NCBI RefSeq assembly: GCF_028737265.1 | Contig: NZ_JAQZAK010000003.1 | Location: 372,001 to 436,000 of the forward strand | DNA length: 64,000 nucleotides | Reading direction: 5' to 3' | From: Actinomycetospora callitridis | Lineage (GTDB): Bacteria > Actinomycetota > Actinomycetes > Mycobacteriales > Pseudonocardiaceae | Shown here: piece by piece, positions 10,952 through 19,213 of the stretch | How positions within the stretch are numbered: the stretch's first letter is position 1 | How the letters are laid out: each line of letters starts with the position of its first letter | Translations under genes and position numbers: made by a program | Notes under the pieces: model-generated | The model's input: the letters and a program-made list of their open reading frames with translations, nothing else | What the model was told of the DNA's origin: nothing | The model's database searches: none

Positions 10952-11784
10952 CCACCACCGTGGACGGGTCCCGCACGCTGCCCGTGCGTGTCGAGCTGAC
11001 CCGGCAGTGGCGGCGGCGCCGCACGCAGGTGACGCTCGCGCTGTTCGCGCTGCTGCCGGTGATCCTCTGGATCGCCTTCTCCGTCGGCGACGCCCCCGAT
11101 CAGGGCGCCGCGGCCACCAGCCTCACCGACCTCGCGCAGGCGTCGGGTATGAACTTCGCGGTCTTCGCGCTGTTCTCCTCGGCGAGCTTCCTGTTCGTGG
11201 TGGTCGTGGCGCTGTTCTTCGGCGACACGGTCGCCAGCGAGGCGTCGTGGTCGTCGCTGCGCTACCTGCTGGCGATCCCCGTGCCCCGGGTGCGCCTGCT
11301 GCGCCAGAAGGCGATCGTGGCCGCTCTGCTCTCGCTGGCGACGCTGCTCGTGCTGCCGCTGGTGGCCGTGGTGCTCGGCACCCTGGTGTACGGGGCGGGC
11401 GACTACCTCTCCCCCACCGGCGAGTCGCTGCCCTACGGCACGGCGCTCGTCCGCATCGCCCTCGCCGTCGCCTACCTCGCGATCCATCTGCTCTGGGTGG
11501 CCGGCGTGGCCTCGCTGCTCTCGGTGGTCACCGACGCCCCGCTCGGCGCCGTCGGCGGCGCGGTCCTGATCTCCATCCTGTCCCAGATCCTCGACACGGT
11601 CGACGCGCTGGGCTCGATCCGGAACGCGCTGCCCACCCACGACGTGTTCGCCTTCGCCGACCTGCTCACCCTCGACGTCGACGGCACCGACCTCGCCCGC
11701 GGCGTGCTGTCCGCCCTGGTCTGGTGCATCGCATTCGGCGCCACGGCCGTCTGGTGGTTCCGCCGCAAGGACATCACGAGCTAG
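10948..11784 (+). CDS. ABC-2 type transporter permease, partner of the hydrolase-ATPase fusion
   Basis: 278 residues with six hydrophobic helices (about 28-45, 70-92, 115-145, 165-195, 200-220, 245-265). The GTG start overlaps the fusion gene stop (GTGA), so the pair is probably translated together. It ends FRRKDITS, matching the tail of the permease at 3475-4491. It should form the transmembrane path for the ATPase half of the upstream fusion. Substrate unknown; a peptide or ester released or trimmed by the fused hydrolase is possible (inference). Confidence 0.87.
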
Positions 11785-11823
11785 CCCGACCGGCGCACTC
11801 CGTGTGCAAGCCCTGCGTCCACG

Positions 11824-11840
11824 CTGGCATTCAGTGCCAG
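11824..11840 (+). terminator. Short hairpin after the hydrolase-ABC operon
   Basis: CTGGCA (11824-11829) / TGCCAG (11835-11840), perfect 6-bp stem with loop TTCAG, followed by GAAA. It lies 40 bases after the permease stop. Confidence 0.5.
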
Positions 11841-11886
11841 GAAATCCGCGTCGATCACCGAGGGCAACGCCAGGCGCTCCGGCGCG

Positions 11887-11949
11887 CCGCGACGGGCACG
11901 TTCCGCAGGCCGCGACGCCGGTCGATCATGCGGAACGTGCCCCTCGCGG
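11887..11949. terminator. Very long hairpin (21-nt arms) between convergent genes
   Basis: Arms 11887-11907 and 11929-11949 are reverse complements with a single mismatch in 21 (the inner 14, GGGCACGTTCCGCA / TGCGGAACGTGCCC, are perfect); the spacer is 21 nt. It sits between the permease gene (+) and the fragmentary minus-strand gene ending at 11952, so it could terminate both. It is much longer than most actinobacterial terminators. Confidence 0.65.
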
Positions 11950-11951
11950 GG

Positions 11952-12262
11952 TCAGGAGTGCAGGGTCCACTCGCGCACCAGCCGTCGCACGGTCCGCGCC
12001 ACCTCCACGGCCTCGGCGTCGGGGAGCCGCAGCACAGCCGTCGCGGCCGAGAGCGGCGCCGCGAGGAGCCCGACCCTCCGCCCACGGCGAGGACCAGCAC
12101 GCTCGCGATCACCCGGTCGTCGTCGCTCCCGGCGCGCTGCCGGATCTCGACCACCGCGAGCCGGGTGCGCACGGTGACGTGCCGGGCGTCGAGGACGACG
12201 ACGAATGCGTCGGAGTCCACTCCGGCGACGGAGTGCAGGACCCCTACGGTTGACCTCTCCAA
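11952..12262 (-). pseudogene. Small gene split by an apparent frameshift, function unknown
   Basis: Two overlapping minus-strand frames make one sensible product when joined: the first (TTG 12262 on) reads STVGVLHSVAGVDSDAFVVV, then a run of valine-rich strands to VIASVLVLAVGGG; the second continues RVGLLAAPLSAATAVLRLP and ends in an amphipathic helix VARTVRRLVREWTLHS before TGA 11952. The switch is near 12075-12085, in a G/C-rich run (GGGCGGAGGGTCGGG), and needs a net loss of one base, so it is either a mutation or a sequencing error. About 104 residues if intact. No family recognised. Confidence 0.45.
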
Positions 12263-12340
12263 GTCGATCTCTCGACGGTGTCGTCAGTGCGGTCGCGCCG
12301 GAGGACACCGACCACACTCCCGAGAGATCGAGATGGAGAG
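12255..12340. repeat. 86-nt imperfect palindrome with 20-nt arms
   Basis: Outer arms 12255-12274 and 12321-12340 match in 18 of 20 positions; nested inside are CGGTGTCGTC (12276-12285) and GAGGACACCG (12301-12310), 9 of 10 paired. It lies 22 bases beyond the clp stop and covers the 5' end of the frameshifted small gene, so it may act as clp terminator, operator, or structured RNA. Confidence 0.6.
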
Positions 12341-12362
12341 CCCGGTCAGAGCCCGCGGACCC

Positions 12363-14285
12363 TCAGCCCGTGACCTCGATCGTCAGCGGCCCCTCGGCGT
12401 CGGGCGCGTCGATGGTCGCCTTGCCTCCCGGGCGCAGGGCACCGGCGACGATGCGCTTGGACAGCGCGCGGTCGACCTCGCGGGTGACGACGCGGCGCAT
12501 CGGGCGGGCCCCCAGCGCCGGGTCGTGCCCGCGCACGACGAGGGCGTCGACGGCGGCGGGCGTCACCTCCAGCGACACCTCCTGGGCCGCCAGGCGCTCG
12601 CGCGTGCCGTCCAGCAGGAGCTCCACCACCCGGCGCCGGGCGTCAGGGTCGAGCGGGGTGAACAGCACGACCTCGTCGACGCGGCCGAGGAACTCCGGAC
12701 GCAGCGCCCGGGCGAGGGCGGAGAGCACCGCCGACCGCGCGTCGTCGGGGTCGCGACCCTCGGTCAGCGCGCTCGCGCCCAGGTTGCTGGTGAGGATGAC
12801 GACGGCGTCGGCGAACGAGACCGTGCGCCCGCGCCCGTCGGTCAGCCGGCCCGCGTCCAGCACGCCGAGCAGCAGCGCCAGCACGTCCGGGTGCGCCTTC
12901 TCGATCTCGTCGAGGAGCACCACGCACGACGGCGTGCGGCGGATCGCCTCGGTGAGCTCGCCGGGCCGGTCGTGGCCGATGTAGCCGGGCGGCGCGCCGG
13001 TGAGGCGGGCGACGGTGTGGGCCTCGCGGAACTCGCCGAGGTCGAGGCGCACGAGGCGCTCGTCGGAGCCGTGCAGGGCCTCGGCCAGGGCGCGGGCGAG
13101 CTCGGTCTTGCCGACCCCGGTGGGCCCCGCGAACAGGAACGACGCCACCGGTCGCCCAGGCGCGCCCATCCCCGCGCGTCCGGCGAGCACGGCGTCGGTG
13201 ACGGCGTCGAGCGCGTGGTCCTGGCCCACGACGCGCCGCCGCAGGTGGTCGGCGAGGCCGAGCAGGCGGGTCCGTTCGGAGTCGGTGAGGTGGGCCACGG
13301 GCAGGCCGGTGCGGTCGGCGACGACCTGGGCGATGTCGGGGACCGACACCGTCCCCGAGGCGCCCGGGTCCTCCGCCCGCCGCAGCCGCACCCTCGCCGC
13401 GGCGGTGTCGAGGGCGTCGATGGCCTTGTCGGGCAGGAAGCGGTCGCGCACGTGGCGGGCGGTGAGCTCGACGGCGGCCCGGCGGGTGTCCTCGGGCAGC
13501 CGCACGCCGTGGTGGTCCTCGTAGCGGCCCTTGAGGCCGTCGAGGATCGCCACGGTCTGCTCGATCGTCGGCTCGTCGACGGTGATCGGGGCGAAGCGCC
13601 GCTCCAGCGCCTGGTCGGACTCGACGTGGCGGCGGTACTCCTCGAGCGTCGTCGCACCGACGACCTGTAGCTCGCCCCGCGCCAGCGCCGGCTTCAGGAT
13701 GTCCGCGGCGTCCATCGTCCCCTCGACGCCCGCGCCCGCCCCGACGACGGTGTGCAGCTCGTCGAGGAAGAGCACGACGCCGCGGTCGGTGGCGGTGACC
13801 TCGTCGACGAGCCGCCGCAGCCGCTCCTCGAACTCCCCGCGGTACTTGGTGCCGGCGACGAGGCCTGCGAGGTCGATGGCCACCACGCGCCGCCCCGACG
13901 GCCCGGGCACGGTGCCGGCGGCGATGCGCGCGGCGATGCCCTCGACGATCGCGGTCTTGCCGACGCCCGGGTCGCCGACGAGCACCGGGTTGTTCTTGGT
14001 GCGGCGTCCCAGGATCTCGAGAACGGCGGCGACCTCCCGCTCGCGTCCGACCACCGGGTCGAGCCGACCGGCGCGGGCCTCGGCCGTGAGGTCGCGCCCG
14101 AAGCGGTCGAGCACCGGCGTGCGGGTGTTCCCGCGCGGCCGCCCGGGCGGCGGATCGTCCCGTCCGTCCCGTCCGTCGGGGGCACCCAGATCACCGAAGC
14201 CCTCGACGAGCTTGCCGATCAGGTCCTCGAGGGGGTTGGACCACTCCCCGGGACGGTCGGGCCCGCGGCGGGCGTCGTCGCTCAC
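12363..14285 (-). CDS. Clp/Hsp100 AAA+ ATPase lacking the N-terminal Clp repeat domain
   Basis: 640 residues. Two AAA+ modules: D1 with Walker A GDPGVGKT (about residue 104) and [13 protein letters not shown]2 with Walker A GPTGVGKT (about 386), [12 protein letters not shown], sensor LTSNLGA, and a ClpB D2-small C-terminal domain. An acidic/Gly-rich lead of about 60 residues replaces the two Clp_N repeats, and the middle domain is very short, so this is a reduced ClpC-like unfoldase rather than ClpB (about 850 residues). I see no clear LGF/IGF ClpP-docking loop, so it may work without ClpP. GTG start preceded by GGAG. Confidence 0.9.
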   Translation of the reverse strand: MSDDARRGPDRPGEWSNPLEDLIGKLVEGFGDLGAPDGRDGRDDPPPGRPRGNTRTPVLDRFGRDLTAEARAGRLDPVVGREREVAAVLEILGRRTKNNPVLVGDPGVGKTAIVEGIAARIAAGTVPGPSGRRVVAIDLAGLVAGTKYRGEFEERLRRLVDEVTATDRGVVLFLDELHTVVGAGAGVEGTMDAADILKPALARGELQVVGATTLEEYRRHVESDQALERRFAPITVDEPTIEQTVAILDGLKGRYEDHHGVRLPEDTRRAAVELTARHVRDRFLPDKAIDALDTAAARVRLRRAEDPGASGTVSVPDIAQVVADRTGLPVAHLTDSERTRLLGLADHLRRRVVGQDHALDAVTDAVLAGRAGMGAPGRPVASFLFAGPTGVGKTELARALAEALHGSDERLVRLDLGEFREAHTVARLTGAPPGYIGHDRPGELTEAIRRTPSCVVLLDEIEKAHPDVLALLLGVLDAGRLTDGRGRTVSFADAVVILTSNLGASALTEGRDPDDARSAVLSALARALRPEFLGRVDEVVLFTPLDPDARRRVVELLLDGTRERLAAQEVSLEVTPAAVDALVVRGHDPALGARPMRRVVTREVDRALSKRIVAGALRPGGKATIDAPDAEGPLTIEVTG

Positions 14286-14311
14286 CGCTCCATCATGCGC
14301 CTACGCGGGAA

Positions 14312-14608
14312 TCAGCAGGCGGGCTCCACCGACAGGACGCCCGGCAGGGTGCGGACGCGGTCGGCGAACTCGGCGCACTCGGCGCTGGTCAGCGCGACGG
14401 TGCACTGGATGCACGAGCAGCTGACGCCCTCGTGGACGTCGACCGAGAAGTCGGGGACGCGGTAGCCGAACGAGCAGAGCGCCGACGCCAGGTCCATGAC
14501 CCCGGGCATGCCGCCCGTGGTGAGGATCGTGAAAGGGCGCGGCAGCCGGGACATGCGGCGGGGGGCGGGGGCGAACGCCGGGGTGGCGGGCTGCTCGAGC
14601 GTGGTCAC
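14312..14608 (-). CDS. Small conserved-looking protein with a Cys-x-Cys-x2-Cys motif
   Basis: 98 residues. After a Pro-rich leader come [26 protein letters not shown] and [43 protein letters not shown]. The alternating strand-helix-strand pattern and the ending LPGVLSVEP look like an ACT or HMA-type ferredoxin-like fold; CSCIQC could bind metal or form disulfides. GGAG lies 8 bases before the GTG start. Same strand as, and just upstream of, clp (26-base gap), so possibly in one transcript. No named family recognised. Confidence 0.6.
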   Translation of the reverse strand: MTTLEQPATPAFAPAPRRMSRLPRPFTILTTGGMPGVMDLASALCSFGYRVPDFSVDVHEGVSCSCIQCTVALTSAECAEFADRVRTLPGVLSVEPAC

Positions 14609-14687
14609 GAGGTGACTCCAGGGATCCGTGGGAGAGGTGGATCCGAGCCAGGTCTCGGCGGACCGCTCATCGGTCGTGAGCGGTGGT

Positions 14688-14717
14688 GCGCGCCGGGGCC
14701 CTGGCTACCCGGCGCGC
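14688..14717 (-). terminator. Strong hairpin downstream of the butanediol genes
   Basis: GCGCGCCGGG (14688-14697) / CCCGGCGCGC (14708-14717), perfect 10-bp stem with a 10-nt loop; a second hairpin CCGCTCA/TGAGCGG follows at 14663-14683. Placed about 95 bases beyond the SDR stop, it likely ends that operon before the promoter of the small gene at 14608. Confidence 0.6.
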
Positions 14718-14809
14718 CGAAGTACTACCTCAAGACGCTTCGCCTGCATGACGATGATGTTACCCCCGCCACTCCCGCCGCGTCGAACCGACCCGCCCGC
14801 CCGTCGGGA

Positions 14810-15592
14810 TCAGACCATGACGATCCCGCCGTCGATCATCACCGCCTGCCCGGTCATGTAGTCCGCGTCGCGGCTGGCGAGGTAGGAGACGAACGACGCG
14901 ACGTCCTCGGGCGTCTGCACCCGGCCCAGCGCGATGAGCTGCGAGTACTGCGCCAGCGCCTCGCCCTTGCCGGTGCCGAGGTAGCCGCCGAGGCCCTCGT
15001 CGATCTCGTCCCACATCGTGGTGCCGACGATGCCCGGGCAGTAGGCGTTGACGGTGATCTGGTGCGGTGCCAGCTCCTTGGCCGATGCCTGGGTCAGCGC
15101 CCGCACCGCGAACTTCGACGCCGAGTAGTGCCCGAGGTGGTCGAAGCCCTGGTGCCCGGCGATCGACGCCGCGTTGATGATCTTCCCGCCGTGGCCCTGC
15201 TCGATCATCGCCTCGGCGGCGGCCTGCAGGCACCACAGCACCCCGCCGACGTTGATCGACAGCATCCGCTGCAGGTCCTCCGGCGAGACCTCGAGCAGCT
15301 TCTTGACCTGCGCGACCCCCGCGTTGGCGACCATGACGTCGATCGACCCGAACCGCTCGCGGGTCGCGGCCACGAGCGCCTGGCACGCCTCGCGGTCGGC
15401 GACGTCGGTGACGGTCGACGCCGCCTGCCCGCCCTTGTCGGTGATCTCCTGGGCGACCTCGGCCGCGGTCGCCGCGTCGATGTCGGACACCATCACGGCC
15501 AGCCCGTCCGAGGCGAGCCGGCGGGCGATGGCCGCGCCGATCCCCCGTCCGGCGCCGGTGACGACGGCGACGCGTGTCGTAGCGGCGGTCAC
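14810..15592 (-). CDS. budC: SDR acetoin(diacetyl) reductase / meso-2,3-butanediol dehydrogenase
   Basis: 260 residues, classical short-chain dehydrogenase. TGAGRGIG (cofactor glycines), DID after the second strand (NAD preference), NAG, catalytic Ser in INAASIAG, YSASK (Tyr-x3-Lys), and C-terminal YMTGQAVMIDGG. Length and sequence fit the acetoin reductase/2,3-butanediol dehydrogenase group. ATG-type start overlaps the preceding alcohol dehydrogenase by 4 bases, so the two are coupled; together they would interconvert diacetyl, acetoin and 2,3-butanediol with different stereochemistry. Confidence 0.85.
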   Translation of the reverse strand: MTAATTRVAVVTGAGRGIGAAIARRLASDGLAVMVSDIDAATAAEVAQEITDKGGQAASTVTDVADREACQALVAATRERFGSIDVMVANAGVAQVKKLLEVSPEDLQRMLSINVGGVLWCLQAAAEAMIEQGHGGKIINAASIAGHQGFDHLGHYSASKFAVRALTQASAKELAPHQITVNAYCPGIVGTTMWDEIDEGLGGYLGTGKGEALAQYSQLIALGRVQTPEDVASFVSYLASRDADYMTGQAVMIDGGIVMV

Positions 15593-16644
15593 GGGTGCAC
15601 CAGAATCTTCACGTTGGTCTCCTTGTGGTCGATGAGCTCGCGGAATCCCTGGTCGACGATGTCGGCGAGGGCGATGCGGCCGGTGATGAACTGGTCGACG
15701 TCGACGACGCCGTCACGGATGAGGTCGATGACCTCGGGGTGCCGGCCGGCGTAGGCCAGCGACCCGATGAGCCGGATCTCGGAGAACACCAGCGAGTTGA
15801 CGTCGAAGGTCGCCGGGTGGCCCCAGATCGAGACGTTGATGCAGGTCCCGCCGGGGCGGGTGGACGCGACGGCCTGGGCGAGGACGGGATCGAGGCCTGC
15901 GCACTCGAACGTCACGTCCGCGCCCGCGCCGTCGGTGAGCTCGCGGATCGCCTCGGGCACGTCGACCTCGGTGGGGTCGAGGACGTGGTCGGCACCCGCG
16001 CCCGGCGCCTTGGCCTTGCGGGCGTCGGCGGGCTCGACCACGACGACCTGGCCGGCGCCCAGGGCCTTCAGCGCGGCCGCGGTGACCAGCCCGATCGGAC
16101 CGGAGCCGAAGACCGCGGCGGTCTGCCCCTTCTCGATCCCGGAGAGCTTGGTGGCGTGGTAGCCGACGGCCAGGGGCTCCACCAGCGCGCCCTGCTCGGC
16201 GGTGAGGCCGGCGATCGGGTGCACCCAGCGCTGGTCGATCACCATCTTCTCGGCGAACCCGCCCTGGTCGCCGTCGAGGCCGACGAACCCCAGGGAGCGG
16301 CAGATGTTGTAGCGCCCGGCCCGGCACGCGACGCAGGTCCCGCACACGTCGTAGGGCTCGGCGACGACCCGGTCGCCCACGGACACGCCCGTGACGCCCT
16401 CGCCGACTCCGGAGACGATCCCCGAGAACTCGTGGCCGAGCGTGATCGGCACCGCGCCCCCCGTCAGCGGGTGCGGGGCCTGCGGCGTCGGCGCGAAGAT
16501 CGGCCCGTCGAGGTACTCGTGCAGGTCGGTGCCGCAGATGCCGCACCACTCGACGGCGATCTGCACCTGCCCGGGCCCGGGTCGGGGTTCCGGGACGTCC
16601 TCCACGCGGACGTCACCGCGACCGTGGAAGCGAGCGGCCTTCAT
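15589..16644 (-). CDS. Zinc-dependent 2,3-butanediol dehydrogenase
   Basis: 351-residue MDR-family alcohol dehydrogenase. Catalytic zinc site CGICGTDLHEY (Cys37) and GHEFSG; structural zinc cysteines in VCGTCVACRAGRYNIC; Rossmann GSGPIGLVTAAALKALGA with VVVEP for NAD. The DLHEYLDGPIFAPT stretch and overall length are typical of (R,R)-butanediol dehydrogenase/BdhA. Product partner is the SDR downstream, with a regulator of the AcoR kind immediately upstream, which supports a role in acetoin or butanediol use. Confidence 0.88.
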   Translation of the reverse strand: MKAARFHGRGDVRVEDVPEPRPGPGQVQIAVEWCGICGTDLHEYLDGPIFAPTPQAPHPLTGGAVPITLGHEFSGIVSGVGEGVTGVSVGDRVVAEPYDVCGTCVACRAGRYNICRSLGFVGLDGDQGGFAEKMVIDQRWVHPIAGLTAEQGALVEPLAVGYHATKLSGIEKGQTAAVFGSGPIGLVTAAALKALGAGQVVVVEPADARKAKAPGAGADHVLDPTEVDVPEAIRELTDGAGADVTFECAGLDPVLAQAVASTRPGGTCINVSIWGHPATFDVNSLVFSEIRLIGSLAYAGRHPEVIDLIRDGVVDVDQFITGRIALADIVDQGFRELIDHKETNVKILVHP

Positions 16645-16692
16645 GGGTCCTCCTGGGGTGGGCGTGGCCCCATCCCACGGGAGTGACCCCGA

Positions 16693-17955
16693 TCACGGCC
16701 AGGGTTGCAGCGGTGTTGCGTTGCCGGCGCCGAAGAGGCGCGTCTCGTCCAGCGGCGTCGGCGCGAGCACCTCGACGCCGGGCGCGATCCGGTACGGGCG
16801 CGCGGCGATGAGGCCGCCGAGCACGCGCCGCAGCCGCGAGAGCTCGGCGCGGACGGTGACGAGGTGGGCGCCGTCGTCGTAGAGGACGCGACTGATCGCC
16901 GCGGCGTCCATGCCGTGGCTCCCGGCGCGCATGAGGAGCGCGAGGATCTGCAGGTGGCGGCGGCTCAGGGCGTGCCGCCACACCTCGTTGCCCTCGACCA
17001 CCGCGCCCGCGGGCTCCGCGTCGAGGTCGAGGCGCAGGCGCGTCCGGCCCGGGCCGGCGGCGTCGGACGGGCGCAGCAGCCAGCCGCCGGGCACGCGGTC
17101 GGGCAGGCAGGCGCCCAGACCGTGGACGAGCATCGCCTCGCCCGCCCGGGGCACGCCGACGCGCTCGCGCGGGGCGAGTCCGGTGGCCGCGGCGACCCAG
17201 CCGTGGTCGTCGACGACGAGCGCGGGCCCGGTGGCGCGCGCGAGCATCGGGGCGGCGATGGCGCGCAGGCCCTCGAGGCGCGTCTCGTGCGCGCCCCACA
17301 GGCCGGTCTCGGCGAGGCGGACCGCGGTGTGCACGAGGGCGACCGTCGTCGGGTGCACGGTCGGCGCGGGCCCGGAGAGGTCGACGACGCCGAGCATCTC
17401 CCCGGTGCGCGGGTCGTGGATGGGGCTGGCGGTGCAGGTCCACGGGTGCTGGGCGCGCACGAAGTGCTCGGCGGAGAACAGCTGCACGGACGCGTGCTCG
17501 GCCAGCGCGGTGCCGATGGCGTTGGTGCCGACGGAGGCCTCGGTCCAGTCCGCACCCGGCATGAAGCCGAGGGAGTCGGCGAGCCGCCCGACCCGCACGG
17601 CTCCCTCGCGCCAGAGCACGAAGCCGTCGGCGGCGGTGACGACCATGATGTGCTCGGCGTCCTCGGCGACCGCCGTGAGGCTCGCCCGCAGCTGGGGCAG
17701 CACGCTCGCGATGGGCGACTCCGCCCGCCGGCGCTCGACGACGTCCGGCGCGGCGGGGTCCTCGAGGGACCGCCCGTCGGGGGCGACGCCGTAGGACAGG
17801 ACCCGGTCCCAGGAGCGGCTCACCACCCGGCGCAGCGCCGTCGTCGGACGGGTGCCCTGCAGGCGCGCGTCATGGGCCTGGTGGAGCAGGCGGGCGTGCT
17901 GACGGAGGTCGGTGCTGCGCGTGACCGCGCAGACCCCGTCGTCCCCGTGAGGCAC
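16693..17955 (-). CDS. GAF-domain transcriptional regulator (AcoR-like sensor, winged-helix output)
   Basis: 420 residues. The N-terminal two-thirds resembles the sensor half of AcoR-type acetoin regulators (SRSWDRVLSYGV, then GAF signature GADWTEASVGTNAIGTALAE and CTASPIHDP). The usual AAA+ sigma-54 domain and Fis helix are absent; instead the last 100 residues (HALSRRHLQILALLMRAGSHGMDAAAISRVLYDD ... VRAELSRLRRVLGGLIAARPYRI) look like an OmpR-type winged helix, so it would work with ordinary RNA polymerase. It lies 48 bases upstream of the butanediol dehydrogenase, same strand, and is its likely regulator. GTG start has GAGGGGG five bases upstream. Confidence 0.82.
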   Translation of the reverse strand: MPHGDDGVCAVTRSTDLRQHARLLHQAHDARLQGTRPTTALRRVVSRSWDRVLSYGVAPDGRSLEDPAAPDVVERRRAESPIASVLPQLRASLTAVAEDAEHIMVVTAADGFVLWREGAVRVGRLADSLGFMPGADWTEASVGTNAIGTALAEHASVQLFSAEHFVRAQHPWTCTASPIHDPRTGEMLGVVDLSGPAPTVHPTTVALVHTAVRLAETGLWGAHETRLEGLRAIAAPMLARATGPALVVDDHGWVAAATGLAPRERVGVPRAGEAMLVHGLGACLPDRVPGGWLLRPSDAAGPGRTRLRLDLDAEPAGAVVEGNEVWRHALSRRHLQILALLMRAGSHGMDAAAISRVLYDDGAHLVTVRAELSRLRRVLGGLIAARPYRIAPGVEVLAPTPLDETRLFGAGNATPLQPWP

Positions 17956-18099
17956 GAGAACCCCCTCGACGTCGACGGACCTCGCCGCAGCCTAGGCAGC
18001 GCTCGTGAGCCGCGCCATAGACCAACCGCCCTTCCCTACCCGCGGAACCTCGCGGCGAGGCGGACCGCACCTGTCCGCCATCGGTGCGAGCCTGCGGGC

Positions 18100-18537
18100 A
18101 TGAGTCGCGACATCCAGATCACCGTCGACTGCGCCGACCCGGGAGAACTGGCGACGTTCTGGGCCGAGGTGCTGGGCTACCGCGTCCAGGACCCGCCCGA
18201 GGGCTTCGCCACCTGGGACGACGCCCTCGAGGCGTTCGGCGTCCCGCCCGAGCACCGCAACGACGCCTCGGCGGTCAACGACCCCGACGGCTCGGGCCCG
18301 CGGGTGTTCTTCCAGAAGGTGCCCGAGGGCAAGCAGGTCAAGAACCGCGTGCACCTCGACGTCCGCGCGGCGCCCGGGCTCGCGGGCGAGGAGCGCATGG
18401 CGGCGCTCGAGGCGGAGGCCGCGCGGCTCGTCGGCCTCGGCGCCACCCGCCTCGAGCGGCACGAGCCCTCGCCCCCGCTGCAGGCCGGGCACATCATCCT
18501 GGCCGACCCCGAGGGCAACGAGTTCTGCCTGGACTGA
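18100..18537 (+). CDS. VOC-superfamily (glyoxalase-like) protein
   Basis: 145 residues. MSRDIQITVDCADPGELATFWAEVLGY and the C-terminal ADPEGNEFCLD are hallmarks of small actinobacterial glyoxalase-like domain proteins; KNRVHLDVR supplies one predicted metal ligand. Only one full beta-alpha-beta-beta-beta repeat pair is present. Substrate unknown. It is 28 bases upstream of the UdgX gene and could be cotranscribed. Confidence 0.83.
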   Translation: MSRDIQITVDCADPGELATFWAEVLGYRVQDPPEGFATWDDALEAFGVPPEHRNDASAVNDPDGSGPRVFFQKVPEGKQVKNRVHLDVRAAPGLAGEERMAALEAEAARLVGLGATRLERHEPSPPLQAGHIILADPEGNEFCLD

Positions 18538-18565
18538 GGGCTCTCGCGGCCGGGCACCCCTCCGC

Positions 18566-19213
18566 GTGACCGAACCGCTGGACCTCTTCGCCGACGACGG
18601 GACGGCCGACGCCCCGCCGGCGCCCGACCTCGACACGTTGCGCGCGCAGGCCGCCGGGTGCACCCGCTGCGAGCTGTACCACGACACCACCGGGACGGTG
18701 TTCGGCTCCGGCCCGCCGCAGGCGCGCCTGGTGATGGTCGGCGAGCAGCCCGGCGACCAGGAGGACCGGCAGGGCGCGCCGTTCGTGGGCCCGGCCGGGC
18801 GCCTGCTCGACGAGGCCCTCGACGGCGCGGGGATCGCCCGCGACGACGCGTACGTCACCAACGCCGTCAAGCACTTCAACTTCCGCTACCAGGGCAAGCG
18901 GCGGATCCACGAGACGCCGAAGGCCGGGCACATCAAGGCCTGCCGGCCGTGGCTCGACGCCGAGCTCGCGCTGGTGAAGCCCCAGGTGCTGCTGACCCTC
19001 GGCGCCACGGCGGGGAAGGCCCTGCTCGGGCCCAAGTTCCGGATCACCGCCGAGCGCGGCGAGCCGCGTCCCTGGAACGACCTGACGCTCGTGCCGACGA
19101 TCCACCCGTCGGCGATCCTGCGCGCCGACCCGAGCCGCGGGCAGGACCGCGACGAGATGATGGAGGGCTTCGTCGCCGACCTGCGCCGGGCGGGCGAGCT
19201 GCTGCACGCCTGA
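18566..19213 (+). CDS. udgX: UdgX-type uracil-DNA binding glycosylase
   Basis: 215 residues. Motif 1 GEQPGDQEDRQGAPFVGPAG (family 4/UdgX), four-cysteine-type N terminus (CTRCELY) for an iron-sulfur cluster, NAVKHFNF, and motif HPSAILR are present. The insert KRRIH after FRYQGK is the diagnostic loop of UdgX, whose His forms a stable covalent bond to the abasic sugar after uracil removal, leaving the enzyme stuck to the DNA. Family 4 UDGs lack this loop. Stop codon abuts the convergent acyl-CoA dehydrogenase stop. GTG start. Confidence 0.92.
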   Translation: MTEPLDLFADDGTADAPPAPDLDTLRAQAAGCTRCELYHDTTGTVFGSGPPQARLVMVGEQPGDQEDRQGAPFVGPAGRLLDEALDGAGIARDDAYVTNAVKHFNFRYQGKRRIHETPKAGHIKACRPWLDAELALVKPQVLLTLGATAGKALLGPKFRITAERGEPRPWNDLTLVPTIHPSAILRADPSRGQDRDEMMEGFVADLRRAGELLHA

